Positions 33,642-42,079 of a DNA stretch of 64,000 bases are shown here, in pieces (the stretch's first letter is position 1; each line of letters starts with the position of its first letter). Source of the DNA: an uncultured Ruminococcus sp. (GTDB taxonomy: Bacteria > Bacillota > Clostridia > Oscillospirales > Acutalibacteraceae). The DNA is taken from assembly GCA_910585865.1 (NCBI GenBank), contig CAJUGO010000007.1, forward strand, positions 1-64,000, written 5' to 3'. The notes beneath the pieces are model-generated. The model was given only the letters and a program-made list of their open reading frames with translations, searched no databases and had not been told where the DNA came from. The position numbers and the translations under genes were made by a program.

Positions 33642-34556
33642 ATGGGATTTTTTAATAAGATTAAGGAAGGACTAAAAAAAACTCGTAATGCTGTAGTCGG
33701 TCAAATTGATTCAATGTTAAAATCATTTACAAAGATTGACAATGAACTTTTTGAAGAACTGGAGGAACTCCTTGTTATGGGAGATGTCGGTGTACCGACA
33801 GCTGAAAAAATATGTAATGAGTTAAGAGAAAGAGTTAAAAAAGAAGGAATAAAGGACCCCTCTAAGATTAATGAGCTTTTAAAGGAAACCATCGCAGAAA
33901 TGCTTAAAGGCGGCGAGGAGCTTGACATTTCAACAAGTCCGTCAATTATCCTTGTTATTGGAGTAAACGGCGTCGGCAAAACTACAACCATAGGCAAGCT
34001 GGCAAACAGTTTAAACAAACAAGGCAAAAAGGTTTTGCTTGCAGCTGCCGATACTTTTAGAGCGGCTGCTATCGACCAGCTTGATATATGGGCACAGAGA
34101 AGTAATTGCGAAATAATTAAGCAAAAAGAGGGCAGTGATCCTGCAGCTGTGATTTTTGATGCGATTTCAGCTGCAAAGGCGCGAAATTCCGATGTCATTA
34201 TCTGTGATACGGCGGGCCGTTTGCACAACAAAAAACACCTTATGGATGAACTTGCAAAAATCAACAGAGTAATCGACCGTGAGCTTCCAAACGCTTCTAA
34301 GGAAAAATTGTTGGTTCTTGATGCCACAACAGGACAGAATGCTGTAAATCAGGCTGAACAGTTTAGGCAGGCAACAGGAATTACGGGTATTGTTCTTACT
34401 AAACTTGACGGAACTGCCAAGGGCGGCGTTGTTTTGGCAATTAAAAACGGTTTGGGAATCCCTGTAAAGTATATAGGAGTTGGCGAACAAATCGACGATT
34501 TGCAGCCGTTTAATGCAGATGATTTTGCAAATGCTCTTTTTACTGTAAATGAATGA
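33642..34556 (+). CDS. ftsY: Signal recognition particle receptor FtsY
   Basis: SRP GTPase of 304 residues that docks ribosome-SRP complexes at the membrane. The helical N domain (about 1-85, including ELEELLVMGDVG) is followed by the G domain with G1 GVNGVGKTTT (about 107-116), DTFRAAA, G3 DTAGRLHNK and G4 TKLDGTAKGG. The long acidic A domain of E. coli FtsY is absent, as usual in Firmicutes; a short basic amphipathic N-terminus (GFFNKIKEGLKK) may bind membrane lipids. It follows smc by 17 bp. Confidence 0.97.
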   Translation: MGFFNKIKEGLKKTRNAVVGQIDSMLKSFTKIDNELFEELEELLVMGDVGVPTAEKICNELRERVKKEGIKDPSKINELLKETIAEMLKGGEELDISTSPSIILVIGVNGVGKTTTIGKLANSLNKQGKKVLLAAADTFRAAAIDQLDIWAQRSNCEIIKQKEGSDPAAVIFDAISAAKARNSDVIICDTAGRLHNKKHLMDELAKINRVIDRELPNASKEKLLVLDATTGQNAVNQAEQFRQATGITGIVLTKLDGTAKGGVVLAIKNGLGIPVKYIGVGEQIDDLQPFNADDFANALFTVNE

Positions 34557-34564
34557 GGTAATGT

Positions 34565-35164
34565 ATGAAGTTTATAATAGCAAGCAATAATCAAAAAAAG
34601 CTTAAGGAACTTGAAAGAATTTTAAATCCTCTTGGAATAAGCGCTGTGACAGCTCTGCAGGAGGGCATTACTCTTGACGATGTTGATGAAACCGGCACTA
34701 CCTTTTCAGAGAATGCATTTTTAAAAGCTAATGCTGCTTTTAAGAAAACAGGACTTCCAAGTGTTGCAGATGACTCCGGATTATCTGTTGATGCTCTTGA
34801 CGGCCGTCCAGGAATATACACTGCACGTTATGGCGGTGAAGATGCAACTGATGAGGAAAAGTATTTAAAGTTGCTTAATGAATTGAAAGACGTGCCTGAT
34901 GAAAGGCGAACAGCACGTTTTACATCTGCTATTTGCTGTATTCTTCCGGATGGCAGCAAAATAGAAACAATTGGAGTATGTGAAGGTAAGATTGCATTTG
35001 AACCTTGCGGCGAAGGGGGATTTGGATATGATCCTGTATTTCTGTACGGAAACAAAAGCTATGCACAGCTGACTGCGGAAGAAAAAGATGCAATAAGCCA
35101 TAGAGGTAAAGCTTTGAGAAATCTAAAATCAGAGCTTGAAAAATATTTTAATTCTAACAAATAG
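34565..35164 (+). CDS. rdgB: XTP/dITP diphosphatase (RdgB/HAM1 family)
   Basis: House-cleaning pyrophosphatase of 199 residues that removes ITP, dITP and XTP from the nucleotide pool. The N-terminal SNNQKKLKELERIL substrate loop, ETGTTFSENAFLKA, the catalytic VADDSGLSVDALDGRPGIY region (about 67-85), GEGGFGYDP and the C-terminal SHRGKAL are all family hallmarks. The RBS is AGGTA upstream of ATG 34565; ftsY ends 8 bp earlier and the YhbY gene follows by 20 bp. Confidence 0.95.
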   Translation: MKFIIASNNQKKLKELERILNPLGISAVTALQEGITLDDVDETGTTFSENAFLKANAAFKKTGLPSVADDSGLSVDALDGRPGIYTARYGGEDATDEEKYLKLLNELKDVPDERRTARFTSAICCILPDGSKIETIGVCEGKIAFEPCGEGGFGYDPVFLYGNKSYAQLTAEEKDAISHRGKALRNLKSELEKYFNSNK

Positions 35165-35184
35165 GTTTCTGAAAGGAATATTAT

Positions 35185-35490
35185 ATGCTAAACAGTAAAC
35201 AGAGGGCGTTTTTGCGTGGACTTGCTAACAGGATAGATACAATTTTAATAGTCGGAAAAGGTGAAATTACCGATAATATACTCGTACAAGCTGACGACGC
35301 ATTGACTGCACGTGAAATTATAAAGGGAAAAGTTCTTGAAAGCAGCTCTTATTCATCACGAGAGGCTGCCGAGCAAATTGCCGAAAAATGCAGTGCAGAT
35401 GTTGTTCAGGTTATTGGTTCAAAATTTATATTGTACAGGCACAATGATGATAAACCTGTGATTGAATTGCCGAAAGCTAAGAATAAATGA
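35185..35490 (+). CDS. yhbY: YhbY family RNA-binding protein (CRM domain)
   Basis: This single-domain CRM protein of 101 residues is associated with pre-50S ribosome assembly. It begins LNSKQRAFLRGLAN and contains the GKGEITDNI loop (the GxxG RNA-binding element), a central ALTAREIIKGKVLE, and the C-terminal VQVIGSKFILYR. The ATG has an AAAGGAA ribosome site. It overlaps nadD by 4 bp, matching the Bacillus yhbY (yqeI)-nadD-yqeK-rsfS order. Confidence 0.93.
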   Translation: MLNSKQRAFLRGLANRIDTILIVGKGEITDNILVQADDALTAREIIKGKVLESSSYSSREAAEQIAEKCSADVVQVIGSKFILYRHNDDKPVIELPKAKNK

Positions 35491-36092
35491 TGAAGATAGG
35501 AATTTTTGGAGGAACATTTAATCCAATTCACAACGGTCATATTCTTTTATCTGAATATTGTAAAAAGCAAGTGGAACTTGATAAAATAATTTTAATACCA
35601 TCATACATGCCTCCTCATAAAACAAATTATGATTTGGTCAGCGAAAAACATAGGTTTAATATGTGTAATATTGCCTGCATGGATTTGATTGGATATGAGG
35701 TTTCTGATATTGAAATTACACGAAAAGGAAAAAGTTACTCTTGTGATACTTTAACTTCTCTTAAAAAAACATATTCAGATGATGAATTATATTTAATAGT
35801 GGGTGCCGATATGTTTCTTACCCTTGACCAATGGAAAAATCCCGAAATAATTTTTGCAAAATCGAAAATTATAACAATTCCCAGAGATTCTTCGGATTTT
35901 GAAGTTTTAACTCATTTTTATGTAAAAAAACTTAAACCTATGGGTGCAGAGGCTACAATACTTGAAAATCCCGTTTCAAGTATTTCATCAACTTTTATTA
36001 GAAATAACATTGAAAATTTTAGCTTTATAAATTCGTTTATAAATAAGAATGTTTATGAGTACATTGTAAAGAATAATTTGTATCGGAAGTGA
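35487..36092 (+). CDS. nadD: Nicotinate-nucleotide adenylyltransferase
   Basis: NadD adenylates nicotinate mononucleotide to deamido-NAD. The 201-residue product has the nucleotidyltransferase motif GGTFNPIHNGH (about 9-19), PSYMPPHK, the LIVGADMFLTLDQWKN region and the C-terminal ISSTFIRNNI motif (the family's ISST.IR). The ATGATG at 35487-35492 gives two adjacent starts, the first overlapping the yhbY stop. Next to yqeK and rsfS as in other Firmicutes. Confidence 0.95.
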   Translation: MMKIGIFGGTFNPIHNGHILLSEYCKKQVELDKIILIPSYMPPHKTNYDLVSEKHRFNMCNIACMDLIGYEVSDIEITRKGKSYSCDTLTSLKKTYSDDELYLIVGADMFLTLDQWKNPEIIFAKSKIITIPRDSSDFEVLTHFYVKKLKPMGAEATILENPVSSISSTFIRNNIENFSFINSFINKNVYEYIVKNNLYRK

Positions 36093-36096
36093 TATT

Positions 36097-36684
36097 TTGA
36101 ATTTGAATGATTATAAAAATATTATAAGAGATAAAATGGGAGATTTCAGATACAATCATTCAGTTAATGTTGCAAAAGAAGCAAAAAAGCTTGCAAAAAT
36201 ATATGGCGCAGACGAAGAAAAAGCACAAACAGCGGGTATACTTCATGATATTACAAAAGAAATGTCAAAAGAAGAACAGTTGCAAATTATTGTCGATAGA
36301 GGTATAATTTTAGATAATATTCAAAAAAATGCACCAAAACTGTGGCACGGAATCAGCGGAAGTATTTATGTCAAGGATAAACTTGGAATCGAAGATGATG
36401 ATATATTAAATTCTATAAGATATCATACAACAGGCAGAGCGAAAATGAGTTTATTGGAAAAAATAATTTTTGTAGCAGATTTTACTTCTGAGGAGCGTAC
36501 ATACAGCGGTGTTTCAACAATGCGAAAAAAATCCAGGAAATGTCTGGAGGATGCTATGCTTTACGGATATAAATTTACTTTTAAAGATTTATCCCGCCGC
36601 GAGATTGCAATTCATCCTGATGAAGTTGCTTGTTATAATGAAATTATTATGAATAAATTATATTTGAAAGGAAAAAACAAATGA
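36097..36684 (+). CDS. yqeK: HD-domain phosphohydrolase YqeK (symmetrical Ap4A hydrolase)
   Basis: This 195-residue HD protein has metal ligands in RYNHSVNVAKEA, the HD pair in ILHDITKEM (about 50-58), the central WHGISGS, SIRYHTTGRAKMS and the late FVADFTSEER. YqeK proteins hydrolyse Ap4A to two ADP. The start is TTG 36097, with GGAAGTGA just upstream across the nadD stop; downstream in-frame TTG 36103 is a weaker alternative. It overlaps rsfS by 4 bp. Confidence 0.93.
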   Translation: MNLNDYKNIIRDKMGDFRYNHSVNVAKEAKKLAKIYGADEEKAQTAGILHDITKEMSKEEQLQIIVDRGIILDNIQKNAPKLWHGISGSIYVKDKLGIEDDDILNSIRYHTTGRAKMSLLEKIIFVADFTSEERTYSGVSTMRKKSRKCLEDAMLYGYKFTFKDLSRREIAIHPDEVACYNEIIMNKLYLKGKNK

Positions 36685-37034
36685 ATTCTTATGAACAGGC
36701 TTTGCTTACAGCAAAGGCGTTAAGCTCAAAAAAAGGACTTGATATACAGATAATCGAGATAGGAGATATTTCTGTTCTTGCTGATTATATGGTAATTGCG
36801 ACAGGTACAAGTTCTACTCATGTTAAGGCTCTGGCTGATGAAGTTGAGTACAGGCTTGATGAAGCGGGAATTTCTGTCAGTCACATTGAAGGTTATAGAT
36901 CTAATACATGGATTCTGCTTGATTATGTTGATGTTATAGTAAATGTTTTTTCTGATGAAGCAAGAGAGTTTTATGATCTTGAAAGACTTTGGCGAGACGG
37001 AAAATCTATAGATTTAACAAATATTTTGGATTAA
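36681..37034 (+). CDS. rsfS: Ribosomal silencing factor RsfS
   Basis: This 117-residue RsfS/YbeB protein binds L14 on the 50S subunit and blocks 30S joining in poor conditions. Typical strings are LSSKKGLDIQIIEI, DYMVIATGTSSTHVKALADEVE, HIEGYRSNTWILLDYVDVIVNVF and the end REFYDLERLWRDG. ATG 36681 overlaps the yqeK stop (ATGA), indicating coupling. leuS follows after 22 bp. Confidence 0.95.
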   Translation: MNSYEQALLTAKALSSKKGLDIQIIEIGDISVLADYMVIATGTSSTHVKALADEVEYRLDEAGISVSHIEGYRSNTWILLDYVDVIVNVFSDEAREFYDLERLWRDGKSIDLTNILD

Positions 37035-37056
37035 TAGTTTTTTGGGGGGCTAAAAA

Positions 37057-39468
37057 TTGAAATACAATCATAAAAATATTGAACAAAAATGGCAAAAAAT
37101 TTGGGAAGATATGCATGTATTCCATGCAAGTGAGGATACTGACAAAGAAAAATTTTACGCACTTATTGAATTTCCTTATCCATCCGGACAGGGGCTTCAT
37201 GTAGGTCATCCTCGTCCCTATACTGCACTTGATACGGTAGCCAGAAAGCGCAGACTTGAGGGTTATAATGTATTATATCCGATTGGATGGGATGCTTTTG
37301 GACTTCCTACAGAAAATTATGCAATAAAAAACCATATTCACCCTGAAATAGTAACAAAAAATAATATTGAAAGATTTAAAAAACAGATTCAGTCTCTTGG
37401 TATTTCATTTGACTGGAGCAGAGAAATTAATACAACCGATCCAGAATATTACAAATGGACTCAGTGGATATTTATTCAGCTTTTTAAAAAAGGGCTTGCA
37501 TATAAAAAAGAGATGAATGTTAACTGGTGTACATCTTGTAAGTGTGTTCTTGCAAATGAAGAGGTAGTAAACGGTGTTTGTGAACGCTGCGGCAGCGAGG
37601 TAGTACATAAGGTTAAATCACAATGGATGCTTAAAATTACTGAGTATGCTGACAGACTTATTAATGATCTCGAACTTGTTAACTATCCCGATCGTGTTAA
37701 AGCTCAGCAGAAAAACTGGATAGGCAGAAGCACAGGCGCTGAAGTCGATTTCAAAACTACTACAGGTGATATTCTTACAATTTATACAACTCGTGCTGAT
37801 ACATTATACGGTGCAACATACATGGTGATTTCGCCTGAGCATCCGCTTATTGAAAAATGGGCTGACAAGCTTTTAAATATGGACGAAATAAGAAAATATC
37901 AGGAGGCAGCCGCACGTAAATCCGATTTTGAAAGAACAGAGGTTGCAAAGGATAAAACAGGTGTAATGCTATCTGGCGTTAAGGCTGTTAATCCGGTCAA
38001 TAATAAAGAAATTCCAATTTTTATCTCTGATTATGTTTTAGTATCATACGGTACCGGTGCTATAATGGCTGTTCCTGCTCACGATACGCGTGACTGGGAA
38101 TTTGCAAAGAAGTTTGATCTTCCGATTATTGAAGTAGTTAAAGGCGGAAATGTTCAGAAAGAGGCGTTTACAGACTGTGCAACAGGTATTATGGTTAACT
38201 CCGGTATGCTTGATGGTCTTTCTGTTGACGAAGCCAAGAAAAAGATTATTGACTGGCTTGAGTCAGAGGGAAAGGGTCATTCTAAAGTAAATTACAAACT
38301 TCGCGACTGGGTATTTTCACGTCAGCGTTACTGGGGTGAACCTATTCCTATTGTTCATTGTGATAAATGCGGATATGTTCCTATTGATGAAAGTGAGCTT
38401 CCACTTACACTGCCTATGGTAGAATCATATGAGCCTACAGACAACGGTGAATCGCCGCTTGCAAAAATGACGGATTGGATTGAAACAACATGCCCATGCT
38501 GCGGAGGTAAAGCTTACCGAGAAACTGATACAATGCCTCAATGGGCAGGTTCTTCATGGTATTATCTAAGATATATGGATCCTCATAACAGTAAGGAGCT
38601 TGCTTCTAAAGAGGCTCTTAATTATTGGGCACCGGTTGATTGGTATAATGGCGGTATGGAGCACACAACACTTCATCTGCTTTACAGCCGGTTCTGGCAT
38701 AAATTTCTTTATGACATTGGTGTTGTTCCAACTCCGGAGCCATATGCTAAGCGTACTTCTCATGGCATGATTTTGGGTGAGAACGGAGAAAAAATGAGTA
38801 AGTCCCGCGGTAATGTAGTCAATCCAGATGATATTGTTGAAGAGTATGGTGCTGATACAATGCGTCTTTATGAAATGTTTATCGGTGATTTTGAAAAAGC
38901 AGCTCCGTGGAGTCAGGCAAGTATAAGAGGATGCCGCAGGTTTATTGAACGTTTCTGGAATTTACAGACCATTCTTATTGAAGGTAATACCATTCGCCCG
39001 GAACTTGAAGGTGCATTTCATAAGACCATAAAGAAGGTTGGCGAAGATATTGAAAATATTAAATTCAACACTGCTATAGCGTCACTTATGGCATTAATTA
39101 ATGAAATTTCAAATGTTAAGTCAATAAACAAGGAAGAACTTAGAACTTTTTCAATACTTCTTAATCCTTTTGCTCCGCATGTAACTGAGGAAGTGTACGA
39201 AAATTGCAATCTTGGCGAGGGTATTCTTGCACAGGCAAAATGGCCTGAGTATGATGAATCCAAATGTGTTGATCAAAGTGTTGAGATTGTAATTCAGGTT
39301 AACGGTAAAATCAAGGCAAAACTTAATGTTCCTATTGATGCACAAAAAGATGAAATTCTAAAACTAGCTATGTCTGAGGAGAATGTTATGAGGGCAATTG
39401 ACGGTATGACAATCGTCAAAGAAATAGTTGTACCTAAAAAGCTGGTTAACTTAGTTGTAAAGCCATAA
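37057..39468 (+). CDS. leuS: Leucine--tRNA ligase
   Basis: Class I aminoacyl-tRNA synthetase of 803 residues. The HIGH motif is HVGHP in FPYPSGQGLHVGHP (about 41-54). A zinc-binding cysteine set is visible in CTSCKCVLANEE..CERCG (about 155-178), the editing (CP1) domain has TRADTLYGATYMV, the KMSKS loop is KMSKSRGN, and the anticodon-binding and C-terminal domains complete the protein. The start is TTG 37057 with a GGGGGG ribosome site. Only 22 bp separate it from rsfS, so there is no T-box leader. It is the last gene of the long run; no good terminator is seen before the rpsU promoter. Confidence 0.97.
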   Translation: MKYNHKNIEQKWQKIWEDMHVFHASEDTDKEKFYALIEFPYPSGQGLHVGHPRPYTALDTVARKRRLEGYNVLYPIGWDAFGLPTENYAIKNHIHPEIVTKNNIERFKKQIQSLGISFDWSREINTTDPEYYKWTQWIFIQLFKKGLAYKKEMNVNWCTSCKCVLANEEVVNGVCERCGSEVVHKVKSQWMLKITEYADRLINDLELVNYPDRVKAQQKNWIGRSTGAEVDFKTTTGDILTIYTTRADTLYGATYMVISPEHPLIEKWADKLLNMDEIRKYQEAAARKSDFERTEVAKDKTGVMLSGVKAVNPVNNKEIPIFISDYVLVSYGTGAIMAVPAHDTRDWEFAKKFDLPIIEVVKGGNVQKEAFTDCATGIMVNSGMLDGLSVDEAKKKIIDWLESEGKGHSKVNYKLRDWVFSRQRYWGEPIPIVHCDKCGYVPIDESELPLTLPMVESYEPTDNGESPLAKMTDWIETTCPCCGGKAYRETDTMPQWAGSSWYYLRYMDPHNSKELASKEALNYWAPVDWYNGGMEHTTLHLLYSRFWHKFLYDIGVVPTPEPYAKRTSHGMILGENGEKMSKSRGNVVNPDDIVEEYGADTMRLYEMFIGDFEKAAPWSQASIRGCRRFIERFWNLQTILIEGNTIRPELEGAFHKTIKKVGEDIENIKFNTAIASLMALINEISNVKSINKEELRTFSILLNPFAPHVTEEVYENCNLGEGILAQAKWPEYDESKCVDQSVEIVIQVNGKIKAKLNVPIDAQKDEILKLAMSEENVMRAIDGMTIVKEIVVPKKLVNLVVKP

Positions 39469-39511
39469 AATAAAAAATTAATTTATATTTTCCTAAAATT
39501 CTACATTTCTA

Positions 39512-39540
39512 TTGACTTTATTCGTAAGATAATGTATAAT
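39512..39540 (+). promoter_or_regulatory. Promoter of rpsU
   Basis: TTGACT (39512-39517) and TATAAT (39535-39540) have a 17-bp spacer. The transcript would have a leader of about 50 nt. Confidence 0.8.
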
Positions 39541-39542
39541 AG

Positions 39543-39591
39543 CATCTGCAATTATATGCAAATTACCCATGCCAAATGGCAGATGGGAGGG
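39543..39591 (+). promoter_or_regulatory. Structured leader overlapping the rpsU ribosome binding site
   Basis: Two competing folds are visible. CATCTGC (39543-39549) can pair with GCAGATG (39579-39585). Alternatively CCCATGCC (39566-39573) can pair with GGCA..TGGG (39578-39587), whose last bases are part of the GGGAGGG Shine-Dalgarno (39585-39591). Either fold could tune S21 synthesis. Confidence 0.45.
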
Positions 39592-39598
39592 AAGATAG

Positions 39599-39775
39599 AT
39601 GGCAGAGATTAGACTTAAAGAAAATGAATCACTTGAAAGTGCTTTAAGAAGATTCAAAAAGCAGTGTGCCAGAGCTGGCGTTATTGCTGAGGTTCGCAAA
39701 AGAGAGGCTTACGAAAAGCCTTCCGTAAAGCGTAAGAAAAAGTCCGAAGCAGCTCGCAAACGCAAATACAGGTAA
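39599..39775 (+). CDS. rpsU: 30S ribosomal protein S21
   Basis: A 58-residue very basic protein, MAEIRLKENESLESALRRF at the start and RKKKSEAARKRKYR at the end, with RAGVIAEVRKREAYEKPS in between: the complete S21 signature. S21 sits on the 30S platform near the anti-Shine-Dalgarno. The ATG at 39599 follows GGGAGGG by 7 nt. It is monocistronic, with its own promoter, structured leader and strong terminator. Confidence 0.97.
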   Translation: MAEIRLKENESLESALRRFKKQCARAGVIAEVRKREAYEKPSVKRKKKSEAARKRKYR

Positions 39776-39783
39776 TCATACAG

Positions 39784-39810
39784 GCGGACAGAGCATTCTG
39801 TCCGCTTTTT
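39784..39810 (+). terminator. Terminator of rpsU
   Basis: A perfect 9-bp stem GCGGACAGA/TCTGTCCGC with loop GCAT is followed directly by TTTTT. Confidence 0.93.
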
Positions 39811-39877
39811 GTTATACATAATATAATAAGTAGTGCAATTCTTATTTAATCAGTGTTTTGCATAAAAAGGTGAATTT

Positions 39878-40312
39878 ATGAAAAAGATACTTATACTGTT
39901 AGGTCCGAATCTCAATATGGTCGGAGTACGCGAAAAAGGGATATATGGAGAAGAATCTGCTGACAGTATTCAAAATCAGATTATATCTTGTGCGGAAAAG
40001 AATAGTTTTGAGGCGGAGATATTCCAGTCTAACCATGAGGGCGATCTTATTGATAAAATACATTCTGCTAAAGATAATAACTTTTGTGGAGTTGTAATAA
40101 ATGCAGGAGCTTTAACTCATTACAGCTATGCCCTCCGGGACGCAATCGCCTGTGTGAAAATACCATTTATTGAGGTTCATATGTCAAATATTCATGCAAG
40201 GGAAGAATTCCGACATACATCTGTTATTGCTCCTGTATGTGCAGGACAAATTGCAGGTTTTGGAAAATTAAGTTATTTCCTTGCAATTAACGCTTTAAAG
40301 GATTTGATTTGA
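39878..40312 (+). CDS. aroQ: Type II 3-dehydroquinate dehydratase
   Basis: Third enzyme of the shikimate pathway, 144 residues, which is the normal length. Motifs are LLGPNLNMVGVREKGIYG with the catalytic tyrosine, FQSNHEGDLIDKIH, VINAGALTHYSYALRDAI, PFIEVHMSNIHAREEFRHTS with the catalytic histidine, and CAGQIAGFG. AAGGTG precedes ATG 39878. It overlaps the M24 peptidase gene; aroQ, M24 peptidase and efp together match the Bacillus yqhS-yqhT-efp order. Confidence 0.96.
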   Translation: MKKILILLGPNLNMVGVREKGIYGEESADSIQNQIISCAEKNSFEAEIFQSNHEGDLIDKIHSAKDNNFCGVVINAGALTHYSYALRDAIACVKIPFIEVHMSNIHAREEFRHTSVIAPVCAGQIAGFGKLSYFLAINALKDLI

Positions 40313-41403
40313 TGAGCTCAGAGTTAATCGGCAGAAGGATAAGCAAACTCAGGGATATTCTTAACTTTAATGATGAAGGTATTTTGCTTACAAATGATAT
40401 TAACATAGGATATTTCAGCGGTTTTTTTCACAGTGAAGGATATCTTCTTGTAACGAGGGAAAGAACTGTTTTATTTGTTGATTTCAGATATTATGAGGCA
40501 GCACAAAATCATTCGTATAACTGTGATGTACAGTGTTTTGCAAACTTTTTTTCTGATTTTTCATATACTTTAAAATTATATGGGATAAAGAATATCTTTT
40601 TTGAGATATCAGATTTAACTCTTGCAGAATATTTTCGGTTTAAGAATCATATGGAAGAAAATTCTGTTGAGTGCATAACATCGGATTTGATTGACAAAAA
40701 AATATCGGAAATCCGCAGTATAAAAGATGATAAGGAGCTTGAAAAAATTTTAAAAGCTCAGCAAATTACAGAAGAGGCATATCTTGAAGTACTTAATTAT
40801 TTAAAGCCCGGTGTATCAGAGCGGAAAATTGCAATTGAACTTGAATATCTTATTAAACTCAAAGGCGGATCGGGCATTTCTTTTGATCTTATTACCATAA
40901 CCGGAAGTAAAACTTCGCTTCCGCATGGTGTTCCGTCGGATAATATTGTATGCGAAGGGGATTTGTTTACATTTGATATCGGATCAATATATGATGGGTA
41001 TCACAGTGACACAACAAGAACGGTTGCAGTAAGATATGCAGATGACGAAAAAAGAAAGGTTTATGATGTGGTTTTGAGAGCACAGCTTGAAGCCCTTAAA
41101 ATAATTAGACCAGGTATTAAGTGCAGTGATGTTGACAAAACTGCAAGAGAAGTAATTGAGAATGAGGGATACGGTAAATTTTTTGGCCATTCGACTGGTC
41201 ACGGTGTGGGACTTGATATTCATGAAGCACCTGCTGTTTCTTCAAAAAGCAGTATTGTTTTACAAGAGGGAATGGTTATTACAGATGAACCGGGAATTTA
41301 TCTTCCCAATAAATTTGGTGTTAGAATAGAAGATATGATTTGTATCACAAAAGACGGATACAGGAACTTTGTTACTTTGCCAAAAGAACTTATTATCGTA
41401 TAA
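40312..41403 (+). CDS. M24 family Xaa-Pro aminopeptidase-like protein
   Basis: This 363-residue protein has a creatinase-like N domain (about 1-125) and a pita-bread M24 catalytic domain (about 130-360). The five metal ligands are visible in TFDIGSIYDGYHSDTTRT (two Asp), GHSTGHGVGLDIHE (His), ITDEPGIYL (Glu) and GVRIEDM (Glu). It probably removes N-terminal residues before proline. The start is ATG 40312 (overlapping the aroQ stop) or TTG 40309. It lies just upstream of the gene for EF-P, the factor that relieves proline stalling. Confidence 0.92.
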   Translation: MSSELIGRRISKLRDILNFNDEGILLTNDINIGYFSGFFHSEGYLLVTRERTVLFVDFRYYEAAQNHSYNCDVQCFANFFSDFSYTLKLYGIKNIFFEISDLTLAEYFRFKNHMEENSVECITSDLIDKKISEIRSIKDDKELEKILKAQQITEEAYLEVLNYLKPGVSERKIAIELEYLIKLKGGSGISFDLITITGSKTSLPHGVPSDNIVCEGDLFTFDIGSIYDGYHSDTTRTVAVRYADDEKRKVYDVVLRAQLEALKIIRPGIKCSDVDKTAREVIENEGYGKFFGHSTGHGVGLDIHEAPAVSSKSSIVLQEGMVITDEPGIYLPNKFGVRIEDMICITKDGYRNFVTLPKELIIV

Positions 41404-41409
41404 AAACTC

Positions 41410-41438
41410 TTGCTTTTTTTAATTTTTTTATGTATAAT
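41410..41438 (+). promoter_or_regulatory. Promoter of efp
   Basis: TTGCTT (41410-41415) and TATAAT (41433-41438) with a 17-bp spacer, 64 bp before efp. Confidence 0.65.
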
Positions 41439-41502
41439 GTTATTTGATATATTACGGTATACTATTTTTCCGTATTAAAGTATAATTTAGGAGGTATTAC
41501 TA

Positions 41503-42060
41503 ATGATATCAGCAGGTGATTTCAGAAATGGAGTTACATTTGAAATGGATGGGCAGGTTGTATCTATCATTGAATTTCAGCATGTAAAGCCGGGTAAAGG
41601 TGCTGCGTTCGTTAGAACAAAAATCAGAAATGTTATTACTGGTGCAGTGGTTGAAAAGACTTTTAATCCTAATGACAAATATCCTACAGCTTTTATTGAC
41701 AGAAAAGATATGGAGTACAGCTATTCTGATGGTGATCTTTATTTCTTTATGGATACTGAAACTTGGGAACAAATTCCGATTAATAAAAGTGTACTCGGAG
41801 ACAATTTTAAATTTGTAAAAGAAAATATGGTTTGTAAAGTGCTTTCTTATAAGGGAAATGTTTTTGGAGTGGAACCTCCGAACTTTGTTGAACTTCAGGT
41901 TACAAAGACTGATCCCGGATTTAAGGGAGATACAGCTACAAACGCTACAAAGCCTGCTACTCTTGAAACAGGTGCTGAAATTAAAGTTCCTCTCTTTATT
42001 GATGAGGGCGAGGTAATTCAGATTGATACAAGAACAGGCGAGTATATGGGCAGAGCATAA
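41503..42060 (+). CDS. efp: Translation elongation factor P
   Basis: EF-P of 185 residues promotes peptide bonds at polyproline stretches. The KOW-like domain I includes the tip loop KPGKGAAFVRT, placing the functional lysine at residue 32. Domain II has ATNATKPATLETGAEIKVPLFIDEGE, and the protein ends DTRTGEYMGRA. The RBS GGAGGT precedes ATG 41503. No modification gene (epmA/epmB/ymfI-type) is seen in the window. A zinc-ribbon protein gene follows after 19 bp. Confidence 0.97.
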   Translation: MISAGDFRNGVTFEMDGQVVSIIEFQHVKPGKGAAFVRTKIRNVITGAVVEKTFNPNDKYPTAFIDRKDMEYSYSDGDLYFFMDTETWEQIPINKSVLGDNFKFVKENMVCKVLSYKGNVFGVEPPNFVELQVTKTDPGFKGDTATNATKPATLETGAEIKVPLFIDEGEVIQIDTRTGEYMGRA

Positions 42061-42079
42061 TATCTGCAGGAGAGTTACT

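Noticed and set aside
33701..34327. Long open frame (208 codons) on the minus strand opposite ftsY
   Set aside because: It is a shadow of the FtsY codon pattern: Ser/Leu-rich composition, no ribosome binding site, no family resemblance.
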